Assembly: GCF_001467895.1 (NCBI RefSeq)
Contig: NZ_LNYO01000017.1
Location: 69,487 to 133,486 of the forward strand
Direction of reading: 5' to 3'
DNA from: Legionella nautarum
GTDB lineage: Bacteria; Pseudomonadota; Gammaproteobacteria; Legionellales; Legionellaceae
DNA: 64,000 nt
Program-made: the position numbers and the translations under genes
The notes under the pieces: generated by a model
Seen by the model: only the letters and a program-made list of their open reading frames with translations
Database searches by the model: none
Told to the model about the DNA's origin: nothing
In this document: positions 25,415 to 34,696 of the stretch, piece after piece
How positions within the stretch are numbered: the stretch's first letter is position 1
Layout: each line of letters starts with the position of its first letter

Positions 25415-27889
25415 ATGAAAACCCGTCATAGTGCCCAAAAGGCTGCTAAATCAGTATCAGAATTAGAAAGAGATAGGCAAGATGATTTGAAATCACTACC
25501 ACTGCCAGAAGTAGAGAAAAAACTGGGGGTATCAAGAGAAGGTCTGAGCCAAGCAGAAGCAAAAAATCGGCTGCTCCAATATGGACCCAATGCAATTGAA
25601 GAAAAGACAATCAATCCAATCCTGAAATTGCTCGCTTATTTTTGGGGTCCTATTCCTTGGATGATCGAAGTAGCGATGATTCTATCCGGTGTAATCCAAC
25701 ATTGGGCGGACTTTTTCATCATTATGGTTTTGCTTGTTTCAAATGCTTTGGTTGGATTTTGGGAGGAACATGCAGCAGGGAACGCTATTGCTGCATTGAA
25801 GGCAAAATTAGCGAATAAAGCAAGGATAAAACGTGATGGAAAATGGATTAATTTACCAGCCAGTGAATTAGTTCCGGGGGATATCATTCTTATGCGCCTC
25901 GGCGATATTGTGCCAGCGGACGCGCGGCTGCTCGAGGGCGATCCCATCGAGGTGGATCAATCGACCTTGACCGGAGAGTCCTTGCCTATAGTGCGCAAAT
26001 CTGGCGAAGCAGTATTTTCTGGCTCGATTATTCGACAAGGAGAAATCGAGGCATTAGTTTATGAGACCGGTGAGAATACTTATTTTGGTAAAACCGCGCA
26101 GTTGGTAGAAGAAGCACATACGGTCAGTCACTTTCAACAGGCAGTATTAAAGATCGGTAATTACTTAATTATTTTCGCATTGATTCTGGTAGGTATAATC
26201 ATCGCTGTCGCAATGTATCGTGGCGATCGAGTTCTAACCACATTACAGTTTGCTTTAGTACTCACTGTTGCAGCAATTCCTGTAGCGATGCCGACCGTAT
26301 TGTCAGTGACGATGGCAGTTGGTGCCCGACTTCTTGCTAAAAAAGAAGCCGTTGTGACTCGGCTAGCCGCGGTGGAGGAGTTAGCCGGAGTCGATGTGTT
26401 ATGTGCTGATAAGACAGGAACCCTTACCCAAAACAAGCTTAGTTTAGGTGAACCATTTAGCGTAAATAATATAACTGCCGAATATTTAATACTAAATGCC
26501 GCACTGGCCTCGCGTGCGGATGATAGCGACACGATTGACCAAGCTGTTCTTGGAGGGTTGAAAAATACTGGAGAATTGAAGAATTACGAGATCGTTCATT
26601 TTAAACCGTTCGATCCGATAAGCAAACGCACTGAAGCGACCATTAACTCACTGAATGGAAAAGAATTTAAGGTTACTAAAGGAGCCCCTCAAGTCATCAT
26701 GGCATTATCAGTTAATGCCGAACAAATCAAATCTGAAGTAGAGAAGGCAGTTAATGAGTTTGCTGCTCGCGGCTTTAGATCATTAGGTGTCGCTCGAGCT
26801 GAAAAAGAAGGACAATGGCAATTTCTTGGCGTGTTACCGCTGTTTGATCCCCCAAGAGAAGATGCTAAGGCGACTATTGCCACTGCAAACCAGATGGGGG
26901 TTAAAGTGAAGATGGTGACGGGTGATCAGTTAGCTATTGCTCAGGAAACAGCCAAAAAATTAGGGATGGGCACGAATATCTTCGATGCCAGTAGCTTAGG
27001 AGATTCGAAGACTCAAGAAACAACAGCGCTCATAGATTCTATTGAGAATGCCGATGGTTTCGCTCAGGTATTCCCCGAACATAAATTTCGTACCGTGACT
27101 ATTTTGCAGAAGATAGGCCACATTGTCGGAATGACTGGTGATGGTGTAAATGATGCTCCAGCCCTGAAAAAAGCTGACTGTGGTATTGCTGTTTCAGATG
27201 CTACAGATGCAGCACGGGCAGCGGCATCGATTGTGTTGATGTCACCTGGTCTATCGGTCATCATTGACGCGATTAAAGAAAGCAGAAAAATTTTTCAGCG
27301 AATGAACAGCTATGCAATCTATCGTATTGCTGAGACGTTACGAGTTCTGTTGTTTATGGCGCTGGCTATCCTAATTTTTAATTTTTATCCAATAACAGCA
27401 GTGATGATTGTGATGCTGGCCTTGCTTAATGATGGCGCCATTCTATCCATTGCTTATGATAATGTTCGTTATAAAAATGAACCTGAGGCATGGAATATGC
27501 AACTGGTTCTCCGAATTGCCACGGTGCTCGGCATTATTGGACCTATCGCATCATTTGGTCTTTTTTTCCTAGGCGACCGTGTTTTTCACCTTGACAATGG
27601 CCATCTTCAATCCATGATGTATTTATTGCTCTCCGTAGCCGGACACTTGACCATTTTTCTTACACGTACGCGAGGCCCTTTCTGGTCTATACGACCTGCA
27701 AACATTTTGCTGTTTGCAGTAATCGGTACCCAAATCCTAGCAACGCTCATTGCAGTTTACGGATTTCTTATGCCAGCCCTTGGTTGGGGTTGGGCTGGAT
27801 TCGTATGGGTATATGCGCTGACATGGGCACTGATAAGCGACCGAGTGAAACTGCTTGCCTATCGGATTATTGACCCCGCAAAAGCTTGA
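25415..27889 (+). CDS. P3A-type plasma-membrane proton-efflux ATPase
   Basis: A P-type ATPase of about 824 residues, like the H+-ATPases of plants, fungi and some archaea and bacteria. Motifs are LTGESLPIVRKSG, VAAIPVAMPTVLSVTMAVGA (P3A helix-4 segment), DKTGTLTQNK, FDPISKRTEATI, MVTGDQLAIAQETA and GDGVNDAPALKKADCG. The N-terminus has a basic head of about 30 residues before the actuator part. I choose 25415 because AAAGG lies about 12 bases upstream; ATGs at 25352 and 25403 are possible. It should export protons at the cost of ATP and heads a run of same-strand metabolic genes. Confidence 0.88.
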   Translation: MKTRHSAQKAAKSVSELERDRQDDLKSLPLPEVEKKLGVSREGLSQAEAKNRLLQYGPNAIEEKTINPILKLLAYFWGPIPWMIEVAMILSGVIQHWADFFIIMVLLVSNALVGFWEEHAAGNAIAALKAKLANKARIKRDGKWINLPASELVPGDIILMRLGDIVPADARLLEGDPIEVDQSTLTGESLPIVRKSGEAVFSGSIIRQGEIEALVYETGENTYFGKTAQLVEEAHTVSHFQQAVLKIGNYLIIFALILVGIIIAVAMYRGDRVLTTLQFALVLTVAAIPVAMPTVLSVTMAVGARLLAKKEAVVTRLAAVEELAGVDVLCADKTGTLTQNKLSLGEPFSVNNITAEYLILNAALASRADDSDTIDQAVLGGLKNTGELKNYEIVHFKPFDPISKRTEATINSLNGKEFKVTKGAPQVIMALSVNAEQIKSEVEKAVNEFAARGFRSLGVARAEKEGQWQFLGVLPLFDPPREDAKATIATANQMGVKVKMVTGDQLAIAQETAKKLGMGTNIFDASSLGDSKTQETTALIDSIENADGFAQVFPEHKFRTVTILQKIGHIVGMTGDGVNDAPALKKADCGIAVSDATDAARAAASIVLMSPGLSVIIDAIKESRKIFQRMNSYAIYRIAETLRVLLFMALAILIFNFYPITAVMIVMLALLNDGAILSIAYDNVRYKNEPEAWNMQLVLRIATVLGIIGPIASFGLFFLGDRVFHLDNGHLQSMMYLLLSVAGHLTIFLTRTRGPFWSIRPANILLFAVIGTQILATLIAVYGFLMPALGWGWAGFVWVYALTWALISDRVKLLAYRIIDPAKA

Positions 27890-27921
27890 ATATTGAAATT
27901 TGAATGAATAAAAGGATTACT

Positions 27922-28689
27922 ATGATAATCAATCTGAAAAATAAACAGGGATTAGTAACTGGAATTGCAAATGAACACAGTATTGCCTACGGTTGTGCGG
28001 AGCAATTTGGTCTATCCAATGCTGAATTAGCAATAACTTTTCTTAATGCTAAAGCAGAACCTTATGTTCGTCCTTTAGCCCTGCAATTAAAATCTCCTAT
28101 TATTCTTCCTTGTGATGTACGCAAAGAAGAGGAAATTATTGCATTATTCACTGCTATTGAAAAAACATGGGGAAAACTGGATTTCCTTCTACATTCCATG
28201 GCTTTCGCCCCTAAAACCGCCTTAGATGATAGACTGGTTGATTGTACAAAAGAGGGATTTTTGGAGGCAATGGATATATCCTGCCATTCCTTAATTCGAC
28301 TGACACAATACGCCGCACCCTTGATGAAAAACGGCGGCAGCATCTTGACTATGAGTTATTATGGCAGCCAAAAAGTCGTACTCAATTACAATTTAATGGG
28401 TGTGGTCAAAGCAGCATTAGAAGCATCGGTTAGGTATCTAGCCTATGATTTAGGGCCCAGTAATATAAGAGTCAATGCGATTTCCCCAGGCCCTATCCAA
28501 ACACGTGCCGCATCAGGTATTCCTAATTTTTATGAGTATATTAAAGCGGGGGTTGAGCGCTCCCCATTGCACCGCTTAGTTGATATTAAAAATGTCGGCA
28601 ATTTAGCAGCATTTCTGGTAAGTGATGCTGCTATGGATATGACAGGACAGGTCTTTTATGTTGACTCAGGTTACTCCATTATGGGTTAA
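27922..28689 (+). CDS. fabI: enoyl-[acyl-carrier-protein] reductase, FabI-like
   Basis: A 255-residue short-chain dehydrogenase of the FabI type. GIANEHSIAYGCA is the FabI nucleotide loop (GIxxxxSIA), DVRKEEEI and LHSMAFAPK match the family. The catalytic Tyr and Lys are in YNLMGVVK (Y-x6-K), and the C-terminus has the usual DMTGQVFYVDSGYSIMG. AAAGGA lies five bases before the ATG at 27922. FabI reduces trans-2-enoyl-ACP with NADH. It lies in a MaoC-Pta/acetate kinase cluster, so it could be a second copy tied to that pathway rather than the main fatty acid synthesis enzyme. Confidence 0.85.
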   Translation: MIINLKNKQGLVTGIANEHSIAYGCAEQFGLSNAELAITFLNAKAEPYVRPLALQLKSPIILPCDVRKEEEIIALFTAIEKTWGKLDFLLHSMAFAPKTALDDRLVDCTKEGFLEAMDISCHSLIRLTQYAAPLMKNGGSILTMSYYGSQKVVLNYNLMGVVKAALEASVRYLAYDLGPSNIRVNAISPGPIQTRAASGIPNFYEYIKAGVERSPLHRLVDIKNVGNLAAFLVSDAAMDMTGQVFYVDSGYSIMG

Positions 28690-28700
28690 GGAGCATTAAC

Positions 28701-30116
28701 ATGTCTTTTATCGAAAATAAAACATTTGAAGAACTTAAAATAGCTGATTCAGCGCAGCTCAAACGCACACTCACCTCAAAAGACATTGAGCTTTTTTCCA
28801 TCATGTCAGGTGATGTAAACCCTGCCCATGTGGATGCTGAATATGCCAAAGATGATATGTTTCACAAGATCATCGCCCAAGGCATGTGGGGTGCAGCGCT
28901 CATCTCAACAGTGCTCGGCACAGAACTTCCGGGTCCTGGGACCATTTATTTGGATCAAACGCTTCAATTTACTGCCCCTGTGGTACCAGGTGATACGGTC
29001 ACTGTGACTGTCACTGTGACTGATAAGAATCCTAAAAATCATATCGTTAATTTGGAGTGCAGCTGTGTGAATCAACACGATAAAACAGTAATCAGAGGTA
29101 TTGCCACTGTTATTGCCCCAACAATAAAAGTAAAAAGAGAACGCGTTGAATTACCGAAAGTTCTATTCAAGGAACCCAAGGGGGCATGGTACAACCATTT
29201 AATTCGATTAACAGAAGACTTTGCCCCTCTTAAAACGGCTATTGTTCATCCCGTCGATAAACTGGCCTTACAGGGGGCGATCGATGCGGCCAAAGAAAAC
29301 ATAATTATCCCTATTCTTGTGGGTCCAAAAGATAAAATTGTCGCTGCTGCGATTGCAGCCAATCTGGATATTTCTGCCTACGAAATTATTCCAACCAAAC
29401 ATAGTAATGAAGCGGCGGAGGCTGCGGTGCAACTTGCAAGAGAATGTAAAGTAGAAGCCCTAATGAAAGGAAAAATCCACACTGATGAATTGATGGGACC
29501 CATTATTGCTAAAGAAACAGGGTTGCTAACAGGACGCAGAATGAGTCATGTCTTTTATGTAGAAACTCCAAATTATTCCAAACCCTTATTTATCTCTGAT
29601 GCCGCACTCAATATTCAGCCTAATTTACAAGAGAAAAAAGACATTACGCAGAATGCAATTGATTTGTTTCGGACTTTAGGTTTTGGCACTCCCAAAGTTG
29701 CCATCGTTTGCGCCATTGAAACGGTCAGTGAAAAAATGCAATCGACCCTTGATGCCGCCGCATTAAGCAAAATGGCTGAGCGGGACGAGATAAGGGGTGC
29801 TATTGTGGATGGTCCACTTGCATTTGATAACGCCATTTCTATTGAAGCAGCTCGTGAAAAAGGCATTAAATCGGATGTCGCAGGCGATGCAGACATTATC
29901 ATTGTACCTGATATGGAATCAGGCAATATGCTCTATAAAGAAATGACTTACATGTCGGGTATGGAAGCAGCTGGCATAGTAATGGGAGCGAGAGTCCCCA
30001 TTATTTTAACCAGCCGAGGAAGTGATGATATCTCGCGCAAAGCCTCTTGTGCACTGGCTTTAGCTTATGTACGCCATAAGGAAAAATTAATTGAACAAAG
30101 TTATCTTAGTGATTAA
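28701..30116 (+). CDS. bifunctional MaoC-like enoyl-CoA hydratase / phosphate acetyltransferase
   Basis: A 471-residue fusion. Residues 1-150 are a MaoC/hotdog hydratase domain (SIMSGDVNPAHVDAEYAKDDMFHKIIAQGMWGAA, quoted by its catalytic Asp and His: D in GDVNPAH, H in PAH). Residues 165-471 are a phosphotransacetylase domain (AEAAVQLARECKVEALMKGKI, then GRRMSHVFYVE, and IVPDMESGNMLYKEM). It makes acetyl phosphate from acetyl-CoA. It lies 11 bases after fabI and overlaps acetate kinase by 26 bases, so the three should be translated together. Confidence 0.9.
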   Translation: MSFIENKTFEELKIADSAQLKRTLTSKDIELFSIMSGDVNPAHVDAEYAKDDMFHKIIAQGMWGAALISTVLGTELPGPGTIYLDQTLQFTAPVVPGDTVTVTVTVTDKNPKNHIVNLECSCVNQHDKTVIRGIATVIAPTIKVKRERVELPKVLFKEPKGAWYNHLIRLTEDFAPLKTAIVHPVDKLALQGAIDAAKENIIIPILVGPKDKIVAAAIAANLDISAYEIIPTKHSNEAAEAAVQLARECKVEALMKGKIHTDELMGPIIAKETGLLTGRRMSHVFYVETPNYSKPLFISDAALNIQPNLQEKKDITQNAIDLFRTLGFGTPKVAIVCAIETVSEKMQSTLDAAALSKMAERDEIRGAIVDGPLAFDNAISIEAAREKGIKSDVAGDADIIIVPDMESGNMLYKEMTYMSGMEAAGIVMGARVPIILTSRGSDDISRKASCALALAYVRHKEKLIEQSYLSD

Positions 30117-31263
30117 TTCAGGCTCTTCAAGCATCAAATTTTCATTGTTTGCTTGTCAGCAAAAACTCAATTTACTTTACCATGGTGAAATTGAAGGTCT
30201 TTTTGCATCGCCTCATTTAACGATATTTAATACAAGCCATGCTCAAATTTTCAAAAAAAAGATTGCATCCCAAGGGCATGAGGCAGGTTTACGAACCTTT
30301 TTCGACTGGTTTGAACAACTATCCGATTCTATTAGTTTAACAGCAGCAGGGCATCGAGTAGTCCATGGAGGTAAGTATTTCTTTCACCCCACTTTAGTGA
30401 CCGATGATACCATGAAAGCTATGGCTAGTTTGAATCCATTAGCGCCTTTGCATCAACCTCATAATCTGGAAGCCATCCGGATCATCAAAACGATTTACCC
30501 TAAATTACCCCAAATCGCATGCTTTGATACCACCTTCCATCGTTCTCAAGAAAAATTGGCGACCCTTTTTGCTATTCCAAGAAAGTTAACTGAGGAAGGA
30601 GTACTGCGTTATGGATTTCATGGAATTTCTTATGAATATATTACCTCAGTTATTACACAGCATATTGGCGAAACAGGAAATAAACGCGTCATAGTGGCTC
30701 ATTTAGGTAATGGCGCGAGCATGTGTGCGATGTATCAACGTAAAAGTGTTGCCTCGTCGATGGGATTTACCGCCTTGGATGGATTGATGATGGGGACTCG
30801 TTGCGGACGTATTGATCCTGGGGTTCTTTTATATCTCATTCAAGAAAAGAATTATACCGTCAAAGAAATTGAACATTTACTTTATAAAGAGTCCGGTTTA
30901 CTAGGCGTCTCAGGCATCAGCCATGATGTGCGTGAGCTGTTAGCAAACTCTGGTATCAATGCACAAGAAGCCATTGATTTATTTTGTTATCGAGCCGCAC
31001 TCGAAGTAGGCTCTTTATCCGCCGCACTCAAAGGATGTGATGCCTTAGTATTTACTGCAGGGATTGGTGAAAATGCTGCAATTATCCGTAAAAAAATCTG
31101 CGAACATCTCATTTGGTTGGGCATTAAAATAAATGATAAGGCCAATGAAACGAATTCAGTAATTATTAGTGACAAGGATAGTAAAATTATGGTTAGCGTC
31201 ATACCAACGAATGAAGAATATATGATTGCTCAACATACTTTGAGCATAATTGAAGCAAATTAA
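30091..31263 (+). CDS. ackA: acetate kinase
   Basis: A 390-residue acetate/propionate kinase that turns acetyl phosphate and ADP into acetate and ATP. NSGSSSIKFSLF is the N-terminal phosphate loop; GHRVVHGGKYF, CFDTTFHRSQ, RYGFHGISYEYI, HLGNGASMCAM and FTAGIGENAAIIR are the further family signatures. The start is TTG at 30091, with AAGGAA seven bases upstream, inside the end of the phosphotransacetylase gene. Full length for the family. Confidence 0.92.
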   Translation: MNKVILVINSGSSSIKFSLFACQQKLNLLYHGEIEGLFASPHLTIFNTSHAQIFKKKIASQGHEAGLRTFFDWFEQLSDSISLTAAGHRVVHGGKYFFHPTLVTDDTMKAMASLNPLAPLHQPHNLEAIRIIKTIYPKLPQIACFDTTFHRSQEKLATLFAIPRKLTEEGVLRYGFHGISYEYITSVITQHIGETGNKRVIVAHLGNGASMCAMYQRKSVASSMGFTALDGLMMGTRCGRIDPGVLLYLIQEKNYTVKEIEHLLYKESGLLGVSGISHDVRELLANSGINAQEAIDLFCYRAALEVGSLSAALKGCDALVFTAGIGENAAIIRKKICEHLIWLGIKINDKANETNSVIISDKDSKIMVSVIPTNEEYMIAQHTLSIIEAN

Positions 31264-31623
31264 GGCGTTAGAGGAAATCCTGCAAAGCGGGTGTTGTTAG
31301 CTTTGGCAATATTTTTCTTAGCTCTAATGTTTGGAACACCCTTAGCAATACTTGTAAGCGTTCCTGGTGGGTATAGGTTGAATCATTGCTATTCAATCTG
31401 CTTTTAATTTTAATGATTCTGAGCCAACCCTTGCTAATTCTTCAACAAGAGCTAATTGATCTCGTTTTTTTGCTCATCTCAACCGTGAATCGGGCTCAAT
31501 TCAAAAGGATTAATTTTTTTTTCAAATTTGTAAAATCAATTTCCTAGCCTAGATAATTGTTTATTTTTTGTGCTAATTGGTTATATAGCGTGCCATAGTG
31601 TCAAAGAATAAAGGAAGGTTGTC
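31264..31623. other. gene-free stretch of 360 bases
   Basis: No gene can be defended. Both strands show short open pieces between 31266 and 31450: a minus frame ending in LRKILPKLTTPALQDFL with no clear start, and a hydrophobic plus frame RVLLALAIFFLALMFG. They overlap each other, so at most one is real. The last 60 bases lead into a small open frame with a strong ribosome-binding site. Confidence 0.3.
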
Positions 31624-31710
31624 ATGTGGAATCTATTAAAAGGCTTAAGAGGTAGAGTGAATGAACTGGAACAAACTCGAATCATAGTCCTGTCAAAATT
31701 CAATCAATAA
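31624..31710 (+). CDS. putative 28-residue small protein
   Basis: An ATG at 31624 is preceded by AAGGAAGG (31611-31618) with a five-base spacer, which is a better ribosome-binding site than most genes here have. The frame encodes a basic, amphipathic 28-residue peptide (MWNLLKGLRGRVNELEQ at its start). I do not recognise it; it may be the 5' end of a deleted gene. It lies 100 bases before the ThDP-enzyme start. Confidence 0.35.
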   Translation: MWNLLKGLRGRVNELEQTRIIVLSKFNQ

Positions 31711-31810
31711 AGAAATCACCAGCGTTATATCAAGCACTTGATCGGAGTTGGTTTCAACTTTTGCAATTTTCTGTAGCTTGTATTTCTTATCCGCTTTTGG
31801 GAGAAGACAA

Positions 31811-33493
31811 ATGCCAAATGTAGCAGATTATATAGTAGATACCTTAGTTGAATTAGGCGTGGAGTACGTTTTTGGTATTCCTGGAGGAGCTATTGAACCC
31901 ATGTTTAATGCATTGGGTCGTGCGCAAAATAAGTTAACCTTAGTAACAAGTATGCATGAATGTGCCGCAGGATATATGGCTCAGGGGTACCATTTAAGAA
32001 CGGGCAAATTAGGGGTTTGTTGTGTTACAACGGGTCCGGGAGTCACCAATTTGGTGACCAGTGTTGCCAGTGCCAACGAGGACAATGTTCCCTTATTAAT
32101 TATTTCACCGCAAATCCCTTTACCTTATTTTGAGCGTGGCGGATTGCAAGAGTCCTATACAAGGACCAATACTGTTGATTTGTTAAAATCGATTACTGCT
32201 TACAGTAATATAGTGATGCATCCCGAGCAAATTTTCCTTGTTTTACGTTCAGCTATATTACGGGCTTTTATCTCAAGAAAACCTGTTCACTTGAGTATCC
32301 CTTCTGATATTTTCAATGCAGAGTTGGTCTATGAATCTACTTCATTAGAGGAATTTTTACTGCCACAATATTCTATAGAACATCAATATCTATTACGCTT
32401 TAAAAAATTACTCTTAGAAGCAGAAAAAATAGTATTTCTTGTCGGTAGAGATTGTGCAGAAGCAGCAGAATACATTGACAAACTAGCGACTTATTTAGGC
32501 GCATATATTATCTCAACCCCCCAAGGAAAACTCTGTGTTAATGCACAAAATCCTAAATATTGTGGTGTTTTTGGTTTGGCAGGCCATGAGTCTGCTGTTG
32601 AATTATTAAAAGATACTACTATTGATTTATTAGTTTCTATTGGCACTAATCACGATGTTTTCTCTACAAATAATTGGTCAACCCACTTACTCCACCATAA
32701 GGCATTGATCAATATATCAGAACCTAGCGAAGTAGAATCTATCATTCGCTCTAAAAAAGCACGGTTACAATTACAAGGAAATATAAAGCTTATATTCCAA
32801 ACGTTTTGCGAAGAATTTGCCGTAGAAGAATACAATGCAAATGGAAAAGCTGACTTACCGGTTACCAATGAATACCCTCTAACATACATGGATACAAAAC
32901 ATTTAAATGACGACTATCCCATCAAACCACAGCGGCTTTTTTACTTGGCAAATCAATTATTTTCCAAGGGGACTGTTTTTTTGAGTGATATAGGTAATAG
33001 CTTTGTCTGGGGAAGTCATTATATACAAACTCCACTACATTGTTATTATTCTTCTTATACTTTCGCACCAATGACTTGGGCAATTGGTACCTCAATTGGT
33101 ATGGCGCTCGCTTCTCCTCAAAATGTTTATGTCGCATTCGTAGGCGATGGAGCTTTTTTAATGGATGGTTTCGAGATAGGCGTTGCTCAACGATATCATC
33201 TAAAAATTATTTTTATTATTTTGAATGATGGTGCGTACGGCATGGTCGCTCACGGCCAAAGATTGAACGAGGCTGAAAGGTTGGGCTGGGAGTTACCGCA
33301 GGTTAACTTTAAGACTATAGCAGAAAGTTTAGCAATAAAAGCCTATGAAATTTATTCAGCAGATGATTTAAAAAATCTTCCTATTTATTCAGCGGAAGAG
33401 TTAGATGGGCCGGTGTTACTAGATGTTCATATTGATAAAGAAGAAATCCCTCCCATGGGGGTGCGATTAATTAACTTAAATCAAAAAAAATAA
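31811..33493 (+). CDS. acetolactate synthase-like thiamine-diphosphate enzyme
   Basis: A 560-residue protein with the three-domain architecture of the ALS/pyruvate decarboxylase family. The Pyr domain has IPGGAIEPMFNAL and the catalytic Glu in MHECAAGYMAQGYH; the PP domain has GDGAFLMDGFEIGVAQ, ending in ILNDGAYGM as the ThDP/Mg motif. The substrate is not clear: no regulatory ALS subunit or ilv gene is nearby, and the neighbour is an exporter. I start at 31811, after GGGAGAAG; a TTG at 31748 would add an unrelated hydrophobic stretch. Confidence 0.8.
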   Translation: MPNVADYIVDTLVELGVEYVFGIPGGAIEPMFNALGRAQNKLTLVTSMHECAAGYMAQGYHLRTGKLGVCCVTTGPGVTNLVTSVASANEDNVPLLIISPQIPLPYFERGGLQESYTRTNTVDLLKSITAYSNIVMHPEQIFLVLRSAILRAFISRKPVHLSIPSDIFNAELVYESTSLEEFLLPQYSIEHQYLLRFKKLLLEAEKIVFLVGRDCAEAAEYIDKLATYLGAYIISTPQGKLCVNAQNPKYCGVFGLAGHESAVELLKDTTIDLLVSIGTNHDVFSTNNWSTHLLHHKALINISEPSEVESIIRSKKARLQLQGNIKLIFQTFCEEFAVEEYNANGKADLPVTNEYPLTYMDTKHLNDDYPIKPQRLFYLANQLFSKGTVFLSDIGNSFVWGSHYIQTPLHCYYSSYTFAPMTWAIGTSIGMALASPQNVYVAFVGDGAFLMDGFEIGVAQRYHLKIIFIILNDGAYGMVAHGQRLNEAERLGWELPQVNFKTIAESLAIKAYEIYSADDLKNLPIYSAEELDGPVLLDVHIDKEEIPPMGVRLINLNQKK

Positions 33494-33499
33494 ATCACC

Positions 33500-33526
33500 G
33501 CTGCCTGCCAGGGAGCAGCAGGCAGC
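33500..33526. terminator. bidirectional hairpin terminator
   Basis: GCTGCCTGC and GCAGGCAGC form a perfect nine-base stem with a nine-base loop between the convergent ThDP-enzyme and MFS genes. On the minus strand the stem is followed by a run of eight T after ten bases; on the plus strand the following sequence is less T-rich. Confidence 0.6.
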
Positions 33527-34696
33527 TTAATCCTTGCAAAAAAGAGTGAATAACCAGCAAAGTGCAGAGCAAATCAAAAAGCCGACGGCCAAAAAGGCAA
33601 CGTTACGCAGAACAAGGATACTAATAAGGACTGCAAATACCGTAGCAACAATTGTTCTTATCGTATTAATTAACGCCGTTGCCGTTCCAGCGTCTTCTCT
33701 ATAATCAGTCAAGGCGTACGATAACGCTGGAGGGCTTACTAAATTAAGTCCAAAACTGATAAAGAAGGTTAACGATAGTGTAAATAAGGTTAAGCCTCTC
33801 AAATAGAATAAATACAACATAGCTACAGAGCCAAAAATCATTAGAAAACTGCCTAAATTAAAATTCCAGGCTATAGAGTATTTTTTACGCAATTGAATTC
33901 CTGCTAAATTACTCGCAATTAAAACAAACCCATTTATTGCAAAAAGTAAGGAAAAAACAACGGGGGAGAAACTCATTTTTTCAATCATCAGATATGGGGC
34001 ATTCAAAACCATTAATAGCATGCAGGTAAAAGTCGCAGTAATGATAATCGTTCCAATCCAAATGCGGCGGTGACTTACTACTTCCCCATATTTATCAAGA
34101 GCTGAGGAAGATACAGAATTACCCTTCTGTTGAACCCAATAAGGCGATTCATACAAAAAATAATTAGCGAGCAGCAGCAATAGGAAACCTATCAGCCCCA
34201 TAAGTACAAATACAGCCCGCCAGCCATACTGGACATGAACTATAGAGCCCAAAAGAGGGGCAAAAATAGGTGAAATAGCAATGATAGTTAATAAATAAGA
34301 TAGAAGTTTGGTGCGCTCGTTCTCATCCTCCAAATCTCGAGCAGAAGAAAAAGCAACGACGTTAGCGCAGCAAACACTAAAACCCTGTATTATTCGCCCT
34401 AACAGCAAAAGCTCAATATTTATAGAAAAAATGCATATAAGAGTGGCCAGCAAAAAAATCCAAAAACTTAGTGCCAAGCTTTTTTTTCGCCCATAGTAAT
34501 CAATTAGCGGCCCCCAAATCAGTTGCGCTAAGCCGAAAGAAAAACAATATAGACTCAAGGTTAACTGGCTTATTGCATACCACGTATGAAAGTAGGTTGT
34601 GATGGTTGGCAATGAGGGTTGGAACAGATCAAAGGTTAAAAGAGAGAACGCGGCCAAAGCGCCGAGATAGAAAACAGAGGTCGTTTTATTGTGCAT
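33527..34696 (-). CDS. MFS drug-resistance transporter, Bcr/CflA-like
   Basis: A 389-residue twelve-helix major facilitator. The first helix is followed by FQPSLPTITTYFH, the loop 2-3 signature appears as GPLIDYYGRKKSLAL (GxLsDrxGRrp), and motif C-like glycine residues occur around ISPIFAPLLGSIVHVQYGWRAVF, which is the Bcr/CflA pattern. It would export a small molecule by proton antiport. It converges on the ThDP enzyme; if the two are linked, it could export that enzyme's product, but this is a guess. Confidence 0.8.
   Translation of the reverse strand: MHNKTTSVFYLGALAAFSLLTFDLFQPSLPTITTYFHTWYAISQLTLSLYCFSFGLAQLIWGPLIDYYGRKKSLALSFWIFLLATLICIFSINIELLLLGRIIQGFSVCCANVVAFSSARDLEDENERTKLLSYLLTIIAISPIFAPLLGSIVHVQYGWRAVFVLMGLIGFLLLLLANYFLYESPYWVQQKGNSVSSSALDKYGEVVSHRRIWIGTIIITATFTCMLLMVLNAPYLMIEKMSFSPVVFSLLFAINGFVLIASNLAGIQLRKKYSIAWNFNLGSFLMIFGSVAMLYLFYLRGLTLFTLSLTFFISFGLNLVSPPALSYALTDYREDAGTATALINTIRTIVATVFAVLISILVLRNVAFLAVGFLICSALCWLFTLFCKD

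Noticed and set aside
31266-31450. Overlapping open pieces on both strands downstream of ackA (a minus frame ending LPKLTTPALQDFL and a hydrophobic plus frame).
   Set aside because: Neither has a start codon with a ribosome-binding site or a recognisable family, and they exclude each other.
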